A DNA stretch of 59,487 bases from the NCBI GenBank assembly GCA_027451525.1, contig DAIDJF010000034.1, forward strand, positions 1-59,487. The letters are read 5' to 3'. The notes below the pieces were generated by a model, which made no database searches, was not told where the DNA came from, and was given only the letters and a program-made list of their open reading frames with translations. Position 1 is the stretch's first letter, and the number at the start of each line of letters is the position of its first letter. The stretch comes from Ktedonobacterales bacterium (GTDB lineage: Bacteria; Chloroflexota; Ktedonobacteria; Ktedonobacterales; Ktedonobacteraceae). Position numbers and translations under genes: made by a program. Positions 7,590 through 16,904 of this stretch are shown piece by piece.

Positions 7590-10293
7590 TGCCTTCGTTT
7601 TCTCCATTTCTCTCAGTGGGGACGGAAGGGGGAGTGGGAAAACGTGGGAGAAAGAAACAAAAGGTTGAACCTTCTCCGGGAACACTGTGGTCTAACCAGA
7701 GGCGACCATTCATGGCCTCAACATAGCGACGGGAAATATACAGGCCTAACCCCGATCCGCGTACAGGTGTGGTGAGTGAACGAGGTGCGCGCACGAATTT
7801 TTCAAAAATGCGCTCCTGATCTTCTGGCAACACGCCCTCGCCCTGATCGCTGATATGCATCACTACCGCCTCATCACCACCATGCTCGATGAGCAACTCA
7901 TGATCGACCTGTGCCATAGGATACAGTTGGGCAATCTCGGCCAGCGACAGACTTTCAGCCGTGATCTGTACGCTACTCTGGGGCGGCGAGTATTTCGTCG
8001 CATTGACCAGCAGATTCGAGAGCACCTGACGCACGCGCGTATCATCGCCCCACATCCACAGATCATCCGCTACATCCGTCATACATTCCTGATCGACATT
8101 GGCGCGGATCAACGTTACCACCATCTCCACAAGAGATTTTACGTTTAGAGGCGTTATTTGCAGCTCCAACTTTTTGTCTACGGCACCCATACGAGCCGCT
8201 TCGGTCATGCTCTGCACCAGATCGGTGAGTTGCTGAGACGCGCTCACAATCTTTGTCGTATAGCGCAAAATTTGCTCCGGCCGCAGTTGCTCTTTCTCCA
8301 GTTGCCGTTTCAACTGCGTTGCGTAGCCACTTACCGCGGTAAGTGGGGTGCGCAACTCATGCGAGGCGGTGACAAGAAACTCGTCTTTCAGCCTGCTCAG
8401 ATGCTCCAGTTCCGCGTATGCCTCTGCGCGTTGCTCAAAAAGTTGCGCCGTGTGGATGGCATTCGCCGCCTGCGCACTGATCGCCAGCAGCGTCCCTACC
8501 GCACGTGGATGAAAGATGCGCATCTCACGCGGCGTATGCACCGCCAACAGGCCCATAAGATTGCCATTGAAAGAGACTGGAATCATCAACATTTGCTGTA
8601 CTTCTGTCTCCAACAAGAAAATCGCGCCACCTTCTGGACTCTGGTGTGCCAACTCTTCCAGATCTGTACGCGTGAGGTAGAAAAAGCCATTATTGGCGGT
8701 AATGCTCTCCAGGTTGGTGCCTTTAAACTGAATCCGTATCTGTTCGATCAGTTCATTATGCTCATATTCACGCGCTGGCAAAATCGGCTCGTCCGCCTCA
8801 ATCATCGCGTCCAGATCTTCCTTTTTGACTTCTTTCGGAATTGCGTAGATCGCTTTAGCAACTAACTCTCGATTATCCTGCGACATCTGGAAGAACACGC
8901 ACATCTCCGCTTTGACCAGTACCGCCACCATTTTCACCAGTTTGTAGAGCAACTCGTTCAAATCAATGGTTGAACTGATCGACTGTAACGAACTGTTCAT
9001 TGCCGCCAGTTGCTCCTCGCGATATTTCGACTCCCGCAACCGTTCGCCGTCTCGTTTATAGAGCTTCTCGTTTTCAATACTGACGGTGACAATCTGAATC
9101 ATCGTTTCCAGAACCTGAATCTCTTCCGGCTGATAGGCGTTAAAATGCTTGCTCGTAATGCAGAGTGAGCCTGTTACGCGACTAAACATTTTCATAGGCA
9201 AGAACAGAAAAGACTCACACTGACTTTGGTCGCCCCAGGCCCCATAGAGCAATTCCCGATAGGCATCGCATTCTTCTTTATCGTGTACGGGTGAAAACAC
9301 CAGCCGTTTCTTCTCGTTTTGCGCGATATGCCACCAGCACGGACGCTCTTCCGGCGTCATGATACGCGGACTCTCGGCGATACTACGAATTTGCACGCCA
9401 TCAATGACACCAAAGATATCGTAGATTTTTTGCGTATCACGATCATAGAGCGTAAGTAGCATGGCAGAGACATCGACAATGCTGTGCGTAAATTCGTAGA
9501 CGCGCTGCACGAGGTCGGTCAGGGCAACACTGGTTGGGAAGACCATGCTGATATCCTGTAACCGTTGGAGATACATACTGGTGCGTTCCTGGGCCTGTCG
9601 CTGCCGCTCATTTTGTAGGTACAGGGCAATGCGTTCCATATAATGCAGGGCATCTTTGCGCTGGCGGTCAGTAAATTCAGCCTTGAGAGTCGGCGAAACC
9701 AGATAGAGGACAACAATCCCCAACACGCGCGGCTGGCGATATCGGCCATGCACTTCGTCGTTCAGGGTGGACTCGCGAACAGGCACAATGAGATAGGAGG
9801 AAGGATGCACATCCATGTACGGAGGATGCTCATTGGGATAAAACTTTTCGAGATAATAGTCGTGCTTCATCACATAGGCTTCGTTTTGTCGCCAAGCATA
9901 GCCGATTACACTCCGCTCATCCATATGCGTTGTGCCGACGGCGAAAGGGAGAAAGAGATGCGCTGGAACATCTTCATAGTCGATCTCTTTCAAGGGTTGT
10001 GTGGAGGATGGCGGCAGGTGACGCATCCGGCCCAGGGTTGAATGTTGCGCGTTATCGTTGTAAAGATGCACGGTCGTAGGTCGGCCCGGTGTTTTCATGC
10101 CGCCATTGCCACTGCGCGCGCGCAGATGCAGAACCACGCGCATCTGGTTTTTGCCTTCATCAAAAAGCGCAAGACAACCACCCTGAGCCGCAAAGTGACC
10201 CATTGTCTGTTTTAAGAGATGTTTGAGCAATGCCAATGGATATGCTTGACTGGCCTGCGGCTCAAATTCCCCCCAAATAGAAGAGGTGGACAT
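7573..10293 (-). CDS. GAF-domain sensor histidine kinase, soluble
   Basis: A 906-residue kinase without evident membrane segments. It has an N-terminal GAF-like region (about 20-220), a second GAF (about 245-400), a coiled stretch, and a third GAF (about 430-620). A HisKA domain follows with the phospho-acceptor His645 in TASHELRTPL. The HATPase domain has the N box VRQVLSNLLVNATKYSPP, G1 box DQGEGVLPED, F box EKFVRAP and G2 box GSGLGLYISRRYVEA. It would autophosphorylate and pass phosphate to the overlapping regulator, and perhaps to the second regulator downstream. The three GAF domains suggest sensing of small ligands or redox state; the ligand cannot be read from the sequence. Confidence 0.92.
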   Translation of the reverse strand: MSTSSIWGEFEPQASQAYPLALLKHLLKQTMGHFAAQGGCLALFDEGKNQMRVVLHLRARSGNGGMKTPGRPTTVHLYNDNAQHSTLGRMRHLPPSSTQPLKEIDYEDVPAHLFLPFAVGTTHMDERSVIGYAWRQNEAYVMKHDYYLEKFYPNEHPPYMDVHPSSYLIVPVRESTLNDEVHGRYRQPRVLGIVVLYLVSPTLKAEFTDRQRKDALHYMERIALYLQNERQRQAQERTSMYLQRLQDISMVFPTSVALTDLVQRVYEFTHSIVDVSAMLLTLYDRDTQKIYDIFGVIDGVQIRSIAESPRIMTPEERPCWWHIAQNEKKRLVFSPVHDKEECDAYRELLYGAWGDQSQCESFLFLPMKMFSRVTGSLCITSKHFNAYQPEEIQVLETMIQIVTVSIENEKLYKRDGERLRESKYREEQLAAMNSSLQSISSTIDLNELLYKLVKMVAVLVKAEMCVFFQMSQDNRELVAKAIYAIPKEVKKEDLDAMIEADEPILPAREYEHNELIEQIRIQFKGTNLESITANNGFFYLTRTDLEELAHQSPEGGAIFLLETEVQQMLMIPVSFNGNLMGLLAVHTPREMRIFHPRAVGTLLAISAQAANAIHTAQLFEQRAEAYAELEHLSRLKDEFLVTASHELRTPLTAVSGYATQLKRQLEKEQLRPEQILRYTTKIVSASQQLTDLVQSMTEAARMGAVDKKLELQITPLNVKSLVEMVVTLIRANVDQECMTDVADDLWMWGDDTRVRQVLSNLLVNATKYSPPQSSVQITAESLSLAEIAQLYPMAQVDHELLIEHGGDEAVVMHISDQGEGVLPEDQERIFEKFVRAPRSLTTPVRGSGLGLYISRRYVEAMNGRLWLDHSVPGEGSTFCFFLPRFPTPPSVPTERNGENEGNDIYP

Positions 10294-10359
10294 ACTTGCT
10301 ATTACCTTTCAACATGACTTTTTGCGTATCAGTATACCACAGATTAGCGCGATTGGCAT

Positions 10360-10389
10360 TTGACAAGTTCCCTGGCTCAGGGCTATCAT
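10360..10389 (+). promoter_or_regulatory. Sigma70-type promoter of the M16 peptidase gene
   Basis: TTGACA (10360-10365), 18-base spacer, TATCAT (10384-10389), about 90 bases before the ATG at 10478. Confidence 0.5.
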
Positions 10390-10477
10390 GCTTTATATAC
10401 GATTCTTTCCTATGATACTGTCTTGCAGTTTACCAATAAGGGTGATGCCTTCCCTGTATACGTGAGGAGTTATTTTC

Positions 10478-11749
10478 ATGTCCGAGACCACAGCTCATGG
10501 TACTGTGTTTCATACACACCGTTTAAGTAATGGCTTGCAAATTGTTGCCCAGCCAATGCCCGATTTCGAGTCGGTTGCAGTCTCTTACTATGTTCGCACA
10601 GGTTCACGCGACGAGTACGACCCACGTATCGCAGGCGTCTCGCACTTTCTCGAACACATGATGTTCAAGGGTACACAGACGCTCGATTGGCAGCAGATCA
10701 CACTCGAATTCAACAAAATTGGAGCGGAACTCAACGCCTTTACCTCGCACGAGTCAACCGTCTACTACGCGCGCGTGCTGGGCGAATACCTGGATCGTGC
10801 TCTCGAACTGCTGAGCGATATGATGTATCCGCGCCTCGCTGAGAGCGATTTCGAGATGGAGAAAGAGGTCATCGTCAATGAGATCGCGCGCTCCGAAGAT
10901 CAGCCGTACAATACCACGTATCGCCGCTTAATGCAAACCTATTTTGGCGACCATCCTCTCGGTCACGATGTTCTCGGCACGCCCGAAAGCATTCGCGGGA
11001 TGAAGATCGAGCAGATGCGCGACTATTGGCAACGTCGCTATGCCGCCAATAACCTGATCCTCTCTGTCGCGGGCAACTTCGATTGGGAGCACTTTGTCGC
11101 CCTCGCTGAACAACATTGTCGCAACTGGCGCGTGGGTGAAAGCGGACGCGATGTCTCGCACTATGAGCCATCGCAACCGACCAACAATATCATGGTTGAT
11201 ACAAAGCTCAAACAGCAGATCATGATTATCGCCATGCCCTCTGTCGATGTGAAAGACCCCGACTACTACGCAGCGATGCTAGGCGGCAGTATTCTGGGTG
11301 ATAGCGACGGCTCGCGCCTCTATTGGAATATCTATCAGAAAGGCCTGGCCGAGTCAGCCAGCGCGGGTCTATGGGCAATGGATGGCACAGGCATTCTGCT
11401 GATGGAGGCCAACTCGACACCCGAAGAGGCACCACGTGTCCTGAAACTGCTACGCGCCGAACTGGATAGCCTGCTCGACGAGGGCGTCTTTGAAGACGAA
11501 CTACAACGCGCTAAAGATAAATTGATCAGCGGCATGGTCTTGAGCAGCGAATCAACCTTTGCGCGCATGCGTTCCATTGCCAGCGATTGGGTCACCGAGG
11601 GCCGTTTGTTGACTGTCGAGGAGGAAGTAGAGCGCGTTGAGAAAGTCACGACTGAGGACGTAATGCGTGCCATGCGCCGCTTCCCACTGCGCGACAAACA
11701 GGTCTTGACTTCCCTTGGCCCACTTACAGAGGCCGAGCTACTAGCCTAA
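10478..11749 (+). CDS. M16 family zinc metallopeptidase (processing-peptidase type)
   Basis: A 423-residue pitrilysin-family peptidase, the size of bacterial homologues of the mitochondrial processing peptidase beta subunit. The inverted zinc motif HFLEH is at residues 56-60, with the downstream acidic ligand block EMEKEVIVNEIARSED. The family hallmark ELNAFTSHESTVYYARVL follows the motif, and GSILGDSDGSRLYWNI marks the second half-domain. GAGGAG precedes the ATG. No signal peptide, so it is probably cytoplasmic and degrades short peptides. No catalytically dead partner gene lies beside it, so it may form a homodimer. Confidence 0.9.
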   Translation: MSETTAHGTVFHTHRLSNGLQIVAQPMPDFESVAVSYYVRTGSRDEYDPRIAGVSHFLEHMMFKGTQTLDWQQITLEFNKIGAELNAFTSHESTVYYARVLGEYLDRALELLSDMMYPRLAESDFEMEKEVIVNEIARSEDQPYNTTYRRLMQTYFGDHPLGHDVLGTPESIRGMKIEQMRDYWQRRYAANNLILSVAGNFDWEHFVALAEQHCRNWRVGESGRDVSHYEPSQPTNNIMVDTKLKQQIMIIAMPSVDVKDPDYYAAMLGGSILGDSDGSRLYWNIYQKGLAESASAGLWAMDGTGILLMEANSTPEEAPRVLKLLRAELDSLLDEGVFEDELQRAKDKLISGMVLSSESTFARMRSIASDWVTEGRLLTVEEEVERVEKVTTEDVMRAMRRFPLRDKQVLTSLGPLTEAELLA

Positions 11750-11783
11750 GCATTCTATATCGCTTCACGTGGCTTCAATCGTG

Positions 11784-11832
11784 TTGAGAGTATGTCTCGG
11801 CGAGAGAGCATTTCGCTGGGGCATACTCTCAA
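11784..11832. terminator. Inverted repeat after the M16 peptidase gene
   Basis: Perfect 11-base arms, TTGAGAGTATG (11784-11794) and CATACTCTCAA (11822-11832), around a 27-base loop. It sits between the peptidase stop and the next small gene. There is no clear T-run, so it may be a processing or termination structure, or an operator for the small gene. Confidence 0.4.
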
Positions 11833-11871
11833 ACATAAGCAAGTGGGTAACTGCGAAAGGAATGCATTACA

Positions 11872-12231
11872 ATGGTAGATGAAGAGCGCAAACAGCCACG
11901 TGAACGTCTGGTCGATCCCGAAACGGGCGTGCCAGGAGAGTATGGCGGAACATCTGGGGGCAGCATCACGGGACGGGGGGCAAAGACCAATACAGAGGAG
12001 ATGCAGCGGGGAAAGGTCACGCGCGCAGTCAACAGGATTGATCGTCAGGCGCAGGGCAACCTGGCGGGAAACAATCCTGGCACGCCACAGATGACAACTG
12101 GCGACCAGGACTCTACGCAAAATCGCAACGACATCGAGCTTGCCGACCCGATGACCTCGCGTGCGCCCCACAAAGACGAGGATCCATTGAATGTAGGGAA
12201 CGCGCAGACGGAGAGTGACGATAGATCCTAA
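11872..12231 (+). CDS. Small hydrophilic protein of unknown function
   Basis: 119 residues, strongly hydrophilic, rich in Gly, Asp, Glu, Arg, Asn, Thr and Gln, and without hydrophobic segments or cysteines, so it is probably disordered. GAAAGGA lies about 10 bases before the ATG and the frame fills the space between two inverted repeats, which supports it being real. I do not recognise a family. The composition resembles small hydrophilic stress proteins, but this is only a resemblance. Confidence 0.6.
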   Translation: MVDEERKQPRERLVDPETGVPGEYGGTSGGSITGRGAKTNTEEMQRGKVTRAVNRIDRQAQGNLAGNNPGTPQMTTGDQDSTQNRNDIELADPMTSRAPHKDEDPLNVGNAQTESDDRS

Positions 12232-12256
12232 CGCCTAAATTTTCAATGTCAATGTG

Positions 12257-12369
12257 CGCGGATAGGGTGGGAGCGTGAGTGAGCGTGCTCTGCTCGTGCG
12301 TCAGCCCATCTGGGGTACCAAGCGCGGGAAAACGAGCACACGATCACTCCCGCCGACGCCCTATCCGCG
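12257..12369. other. 113-base strong stem-loop in the intergenic region
   Basis: Outer arms pair perfectly: CGCGGATAGGG (12257-12267) with CCCTATCCGCG (12359-12369). Inside, GGTGGGAG and GAGCGTGCTC on the left match CTCCCGCC and CGAGCACACG on the right, giving a long imperfect hairpin followed by TTATTTTGTT. It could be a terminator of the small upstream gene or a structured leader of the M3 peptidase gene, 83 bases downstream. Confidence 0.6.
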
Positions 12370-12452
12370 TTATTTTGTTACATTTCATGAGCGCGTCTCT
12401 ATGCTATTTTTTATGATTCCTTGCTGATAATGACAAAAGGAGCTATTTTTCT

Positions 12453-14288
12453 ATGACTACGACAAAGGAACTGCCACGCTGGGATATGACCCCGATCTTC
12501 CCCAGCCTGGAAGCAAGCGAATTTACACAGGCTTTCTCTGCTTTCGTTACATCTATTGCGGAGCTTGCCGCGCTCTTTGACGTGTGCGCCATTCGCGCCG
12601 GACAGCCTGTCACGCCTTCTAGCGAGACGACCACATGGCAGAACACAAACGGAATGCCACTCGTGCCGACCTTTGAAACCGTCCTCACGCGCTATAATGC
12701 TGTACTGGATACCGCCCGTACCCTGGGAGCCTATGTTTCGTGCTTCGTGACGACTAATTCCCGCGATACACAGGCCCAGGCCAAATTGAGCGAGTTGCAA
12801 CAGGCACAGATACAGCTTTCCCAATTGGGCATTCGCTTTGTGGCCTGGATTGGCAGCCTGGACGTTGAGGCATTGATCGCGCAATCCCAACTCGCCCAGG
12901 AACATGCCCATATGTTGCGACAAGCAAAGGAACAGGCCACGCATTTGATGTCGCCCGACGAAGAGGCTCTCGCCGCCGAACTCAATGTGACGGGTGGCTC
13001 CGCCTGGAGCAAGTTGCATGGCACTGTCACCTCTCAATTGATGGTAACCCTGGAGACGGTCGAGGGCACGCAGGAGTTACCGATGAGCATGGTACGCAAC
13101 CTTGCCTTCGATGCCGACCGCGCCATCCGTCGAAGAGCCTATGAAGCCGAACTCGCGGGTTGGCAGAGCGTCGCGGTTCCCCTGTCCGCCGCCCTCAATA
13201 GTATTAAGGGCGAGGTCAACACGATCACGCGCCGTCAGGGCTGGAACTCGCCGCTCGATGCCTCGCTTTTCACAAACAGCATTGATCGCCAGACGCTCGC
13301 GGTCATGATGAGCATGGCCCGTGCCTCATTCCCCGATTTTCGCCGCTACTTGCGCGCTAAAGCCCACATGCTCGGTTTGGAACGCCTCGCGTGGTATGAT
13401 CTCTTTGCTCCTCTGGGAGCCGATGAATTTGTCTGGGAATTTGACGAGGCCGCCCATTTCATTGTCGAACAGTTCGGCACCTACTCGCAGCGACTTGCCA
13501 ATTTTGCCGCGCGCGCCTTTCGCGAACACTGGATTGATGCTGAACCGCGCTCCGGCAAACGCGATGGTGCCTACTGCACCGCCATCGCTGGCGACGTCTC
13601 GCGTGTCTTTGCCAACTTCAAGCCGACCTTCCCTGGCGTCAGTACCCTCGCCCATGAGCTAGGCCATGGCTACCATAATCTCAATCTCGCTTCACGCACC
13701 GCCCTCCAGAGACGCTTGCCCATGACGCTTGCCGAAACTGCCAGCACGTTCTGCGAGACAATTATTCGTCAGGCCGCCCTGCGCTACGCCAGTCAACGTG
13801 AGCAGATGAGCATCCTTGAAGCTTCCCTGCAAGGCTCGAGCCAGATTGTCGTCGATATTACAAGCCGCTTCCTCTTTGAAATGCGCGTCTTTGAACGCCG
13901 CCAACAACGCGAACTCTCTATCGAGGAATTGAACGAGATTATGCTCGAGGCACAAAACGAGACCTATGGCGATGCCCTCGACCCAAATGCGCTACACCCT
14001 TATATGTGGGCCGTGAAATCACACTACTATAGCACAGGCCGCTCGTTCTACAACTATCCCTATATGTTCGGCCTGCTCTTCGGTCTGGGTCTCTATGCGC
14101 GTTATCGCCAGGACCCCGAACGCTTCAAACGAGGCTATGATGATCTGCTCTCCTCGACAGGTCTTGCCGATGCCGCCACACTAGCCGCGCGTTTTGACAT
14201 CGACCTGCACGCTGAACATTTCTGGCAAGCCAGCCTTGATCTCATTCGCGCAGACATTGACCTCTTTGAAGCACTCAGTCGCTCATAA
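12453..14288 (+). CDS. M3 family oligoendopeptidase (PepF-type)
   Basis: A 611-residue thimet-oligopeptidase-family enzyme; PepF-type enzymes cleave short peptides in the cytoplasm. The zinc motif HELGH spans residues 401-405 and the third ligand Glu lies in MTLAETASTFCE about 25 residues later. The C-terminal family block HSYY/YSTG is present as KSHYYSTGRSFYNYPYMFG. AAAAGGAG precedes the ATG. It is a single gene following a long stem-loop. Length and domain order are normal for the family; substrate range is not readable. Confidence 0.93.
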   Translation: MTTTKELPRWDMTPIFPSLEASEFTQAFSAFVTSIAELAALFDVCAIRAGQPVTPSSETTTWQNTNGMPLVPTFETVLTRYNAVLDTARTLGAYVSCFVTTNSRDTQAQAKLSELQQAQIQLSQLGIRFVAWIGSLDVEALIAQSQLAQEHAHMLRQAKEQATHLMSPDEEALAAELNVTGGSAWSKLHGTVTSQLMVTLETVEGTQELPMSMVRNLAFDADRAIRRRAYEAELAGWQSVAVPLSAALNSIKGEVNTITRRQGWNSPLDASLFTNSIDRQTLAVMMSMARASFPDFRRYLRAKAHMLGLERLAWYDLFAPLGADEFVWEFDEAAHFIVEQFGTYSQRLANFAARAFREHWIDAEPRSGKRDGAYCTAIAGDVSRVFANFKPTFPGVSTLAHELGHGYHNLNLASRTALQRRLPMTLAETASTFCETIIRQAALRYASQREQMSILEASLQGSSQIVVDITSRFLFEMRVFERRQQRELSIEELNEIMLEAQNETYGDALDPNALHPYMWAVKSHYYSTGRSFYNYPYMFGLLFGLGLYARYRQDPERFKRGYDDLLSSTGLADAATLAARFDIDLHAEHFWQASLDLIRADIDLFEALSRS

Positions 14289-14479
14289 ATTAGCACAATC
14301 TTCATCATTGTGCGTCATTGTGTATGTGATACTATTAGTCATGGTGGCACAAAGTTGGAGATAAACACATGTATACAGGAAGCGAAAGAGGGCAAGACGC
14401 AAGGCGTCGTTTATCGGGCGGGTGAAGATATAGGGCGTCGTATGTTTGCAGGGCGACCGCAAGGGTTGACACGGGTAGT

Positions 14480-14760
14480 TTTTTGTTGGAGAGGGCATTG
14501 GGAGCAGATGGGGTACGACAGGCAACCACAAGAGAGGGGAATGCATTGTCACGGATGGGGTACGACGGGCAACCACAAGGGTCAATACCGTTTAAATAGG
14601 GAGAATTGGTTGGGTTTGGCAGGGCGAGGGCAAGCCTCGCCCCTACAATGATGACGGGGAAAACACGCATCGTCTCATTGTAGGGGCGACCCTTGCGGTC
14701 GCCCTGCTTCCATTGCACGTATGTAAACGGTATTAGCCCTTGTGGTCGCCCTGCAAAGGC
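14480..14760. repeat. Palindromic GC-rich repeat, copy 2 (inverted relative to copy 1)
   Basis: The core palindrome runs 14621-14706, with arms ending in CCTACAATGA and starting TCATTGTAGG around a loop of about 22 bases. Flanking tails extend on both sides and include AAACGGTATT and CCCTTGTGGTCGCCC words that recur at 110-135 and 54.05 kb. Together with 14289-14479 and 14761-14913 this makes a gene-free interval of about 700 bases. Short open frames inside it are read-through of the repeat. Confidence 0.75.
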
Positions 14761-14913
14761 TTACACAGTATGTTTTGAGACATTTATGGCATTGAGATCA
14801 TATACGCGGTAATCATGTATAACAAATAAAAATGGAAATAACATGGTGCGTATTGTTACACGCGATAAATTGGTCCCAATGCGATGCCATTCCTATACCA
14901 ATGTATTGCACAC

Positions 14914-14942
14914 GGTCATCATGCGGATGAAGTGTGATGACC
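14914..14942. promoter_or_regulatory. Dyad upstream of the S9 peptidase gene, possible operator
   Basis: GGTCATCA (14914-14921) and TGATGACC (14935-14942) are perfect inverted arms around a 13-base centre, 55 bases before the start codon. The position suits a repressor site or leader hairpin; no cognate regulator is identifiable. Confidence 0.35.
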
Positions 14943-14997
14943 ACATGAAGCGTTGATACTATCATCGTTGAAAAGCATAAGGAGCATGACAAGAATT

Positions 14998-16845
14998 ATG
15001 ACGACAGCAGCTACTGTAGGACTGATTCCCAAGCGTATCTTGTTCGGCAACCCCGAAAAGGCCAACGCGCAGATTGCCCCAAACGGGAGCCATATCGCCT
15101 ATATTGCCCCCGTCAATGGCGTACTCAATGTCTGGGTTGGCACGGTCGGTAATGAGAATTATCAGCCCGTGACCAACGACACGGAGCGCGGCGTGCGCTT
15201 CTATTTCTGGGCAGCCGACTCACACCATATCATGTATATTCAAGATGTGGGCGGCAACGAAAATTTCCGGCTCTATGCCACCAATATCGAGACCAAAGAG
15301 ACACGCGACCTGACGCCTTTTGACGATGTGCAAGTGCAGATCATCGACCGCGATAAGCATTTTCCCAACGAACTGATTATCGGACTGAACAAGGAGGATG
15401 CGCGTGTCCATGATGTATATCACCTCGATCTGACAACGGGTACACTCACACAGGTGGCAAAGAATCCTGGCAACATCGCGGGTTGGGTCACAGACACACA
15501 TTTCAAGGTTCGTGGGGCCATTGCCTCCCTTCCCGATGGCAGTCGCCAGTTACTTGTGCGCGCCAACGAGCAAGAAGAATGGCATTTGCAACTGACATGG
15601 AGCATGGAAGATGCCGATAGCACGCCACTGGCCTTTACTAAAGACGGACAGGGACTGTATATCGAGGATTCGCGCAATGTCAACGCGCTGCGCCTTGAAA
15701 AACTGACGCTGGCAACCAACGAGATAGCAGTGATCGCCGAAGACCCACAATACGACATTGGTACAACCATGTTTCATCCCGATACCTACGAGGTGCAGGC
15801 CGTCACGTTCAACCGCGACCGTCGCGAATGGCAGGTCTTGGACGAGACCATTCGCGTAGATTTCGAGCGCATCCGTGAGATTCATGCGGGTGATTTCTCG
15901 ATTACCAGCCGCGACGATGCCGACGAAAACTGGGTCATCGCCTTTACTGTTGATAACGGACCCGTCCCTTATTACCTCTACAATCGCAAACAGCAGAGCG
16001 CGACCTTCCTGTTCACGAACCAGCCCGCCCTCAGCCAATACACACTGGCAAACATTCAGCCAATCAGCTATCAGGCGCGTGATGGCATGACTATTCACGG
16101 CTATCTGGCTCTGCCTGTTGGCGTCGAGGCAAAAAACTTGCCGCTCGTTCTGGATGTGCATGGCGGTCCCTGGGCACGCGATACCTGGGGCTATAACCCG
16201 GAGGTGCAGTGGTTTACCAATCGCGGCTATGCCTGTCTCCAGATCAACTATCGCGGCTCGACGGGCTATGGCAAAGAGTTCTTGAACGCGGGTAACAAAG
16301 AATGGGCCGGTAAGATGCATGACGACCTTGTAGATGGCGTCAACTGGGTAAGCGCGCAAGGCATCGTAGACCGCAAACGGATGGCAATCTATGGCGGTTC
16401 CTATGGCGGCTACGCGGCCCTCGTGGGCGCGACCTTCACGCCCGATCTGTTCTGCTGCGCGGTTGATATCGTCGGACCCAGTAATCTGCTCACATTGATT
16501 AAGACGATTCCCCCGTACTGGTCAACCTTCTTAGCGCAATTTCATACACGTGTTGGCAATCCCGACATCGAGGAAGAATTCCTTAAGTCACGCTCACCGC
16601 TGTTTAAGGTCGAAGAGATCAAGATACCGATGTTGATCGCGCAGGGAGCCAATGATCCGCGCGTCAAGCAGGCGGAGTCGGAACAGATTGTTGAGGCCAT
16701 GAAGAGCAAAGGCATTGCTTACGAATATATGCTTTTTCCCGACGAAGGGCATGGCTTTGCCAAACCTGAAAATCGGCTCAAATTCTATGCCGCCGCCGAG
16801 AAATTTCTCGCGCAGCACCTGGGCGGACGTTACGAAGAGGACTAG
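14998..16845 (+). CDS. S9 family peptidase (acylaminoacyl/prolyl oligopeptidase type)
   Basis: A 615-residue serine peptidase: an N-terminal WD/TolB-like propeller (IAPNGSHIAYIAPVNG, VRFYFWAADSHHIMYIQD), then an alpha/beta-hydrolase domain. The nucleophile is Ser468 (numbered from 14985; about 468) in YGGSYGGYAAL, the Asp is in AQGANDPRVKQAES and the His in DEGHGFAKPENR. The HGGPW oxyanion block and YRGSTGYGKEF are also present. AAGGAG lies 13 bases before the ATG at 14998; ATGs at 14953 and 14986 are in frame. No signal peptide, so probably cytoplasmic. It is one of two S9 enzymes in the window, which differ in strand and sequence. Confidence 0.92.
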   Translation: MTTAATVGLIPKRILFGNPEKANAQIAPNGSHIAYIAPVNGVLNVWVGTVGNENYQPVTNDTERGVRFYFWAADSHHIMYIQDVGGNENFRLYATNIETKETRDLTPFDDVQVQIIDRDKHFPNELIIGLNKEDARVHDVYHLDLTTGTLTQVAKNPGNIAGWVTDTHFKVRGAIASLPDGSRQLLVRANEQEEWHLQLTWSMEDADSTPLAFTKDGQGLYIEDSRNVNALRLEKLTLATNEIAVIAEDPQYDIGTTMFHPDTYEVQAVTFNRDRREWQVLDETIRVDFERIREIHAGDFSITSRDDADENWVIAFTVDNGPVPYYLYNRKQQSATFLFTNQPALSQYTLANIQPISYQARDGMTIHGYLALPVGVEAKNLPLVLDVHGGPWARDTWGYNPEVQWFTNRGYACLQINYRGSTGYGKEFLNAGNKEWAGKMHDDLVDGVNWVSAQGIVDRKRMAIYGGSYGGYAALVGATFTPDLFCCAVDIVGPSNLLTLIKTIPPYWSTFLAQFHTRVGNPDIEEEFLKSRSPLFKVEEIKIPMLIAQGANDPRVKQAESEQIVEAMKSKGIAYEYMLFPDEGHGFAKPENRLKFYAAAEKFLAQHLGGRYEED

Positions 16846-16904
16846 AACGCGATGTGGTGCGTGCATTACCACGCCCACATATAGCAAACGAGGAAGAACA
16901 GATC

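Noticed and set aside
14310..14718. Open frames on both strands near 14.5 kb
   Set aside because: They lie in repeat copy 2, and the same peptides appear at copy 1, as expected from repeated non-coding DNA.
15550..16359. Long minus-strand frame inside the S9 peptidase gene
   Set aside because: The plus-strand frame carries all peptidase motifs; the minus frame has no recognisable domain or ribosome site.
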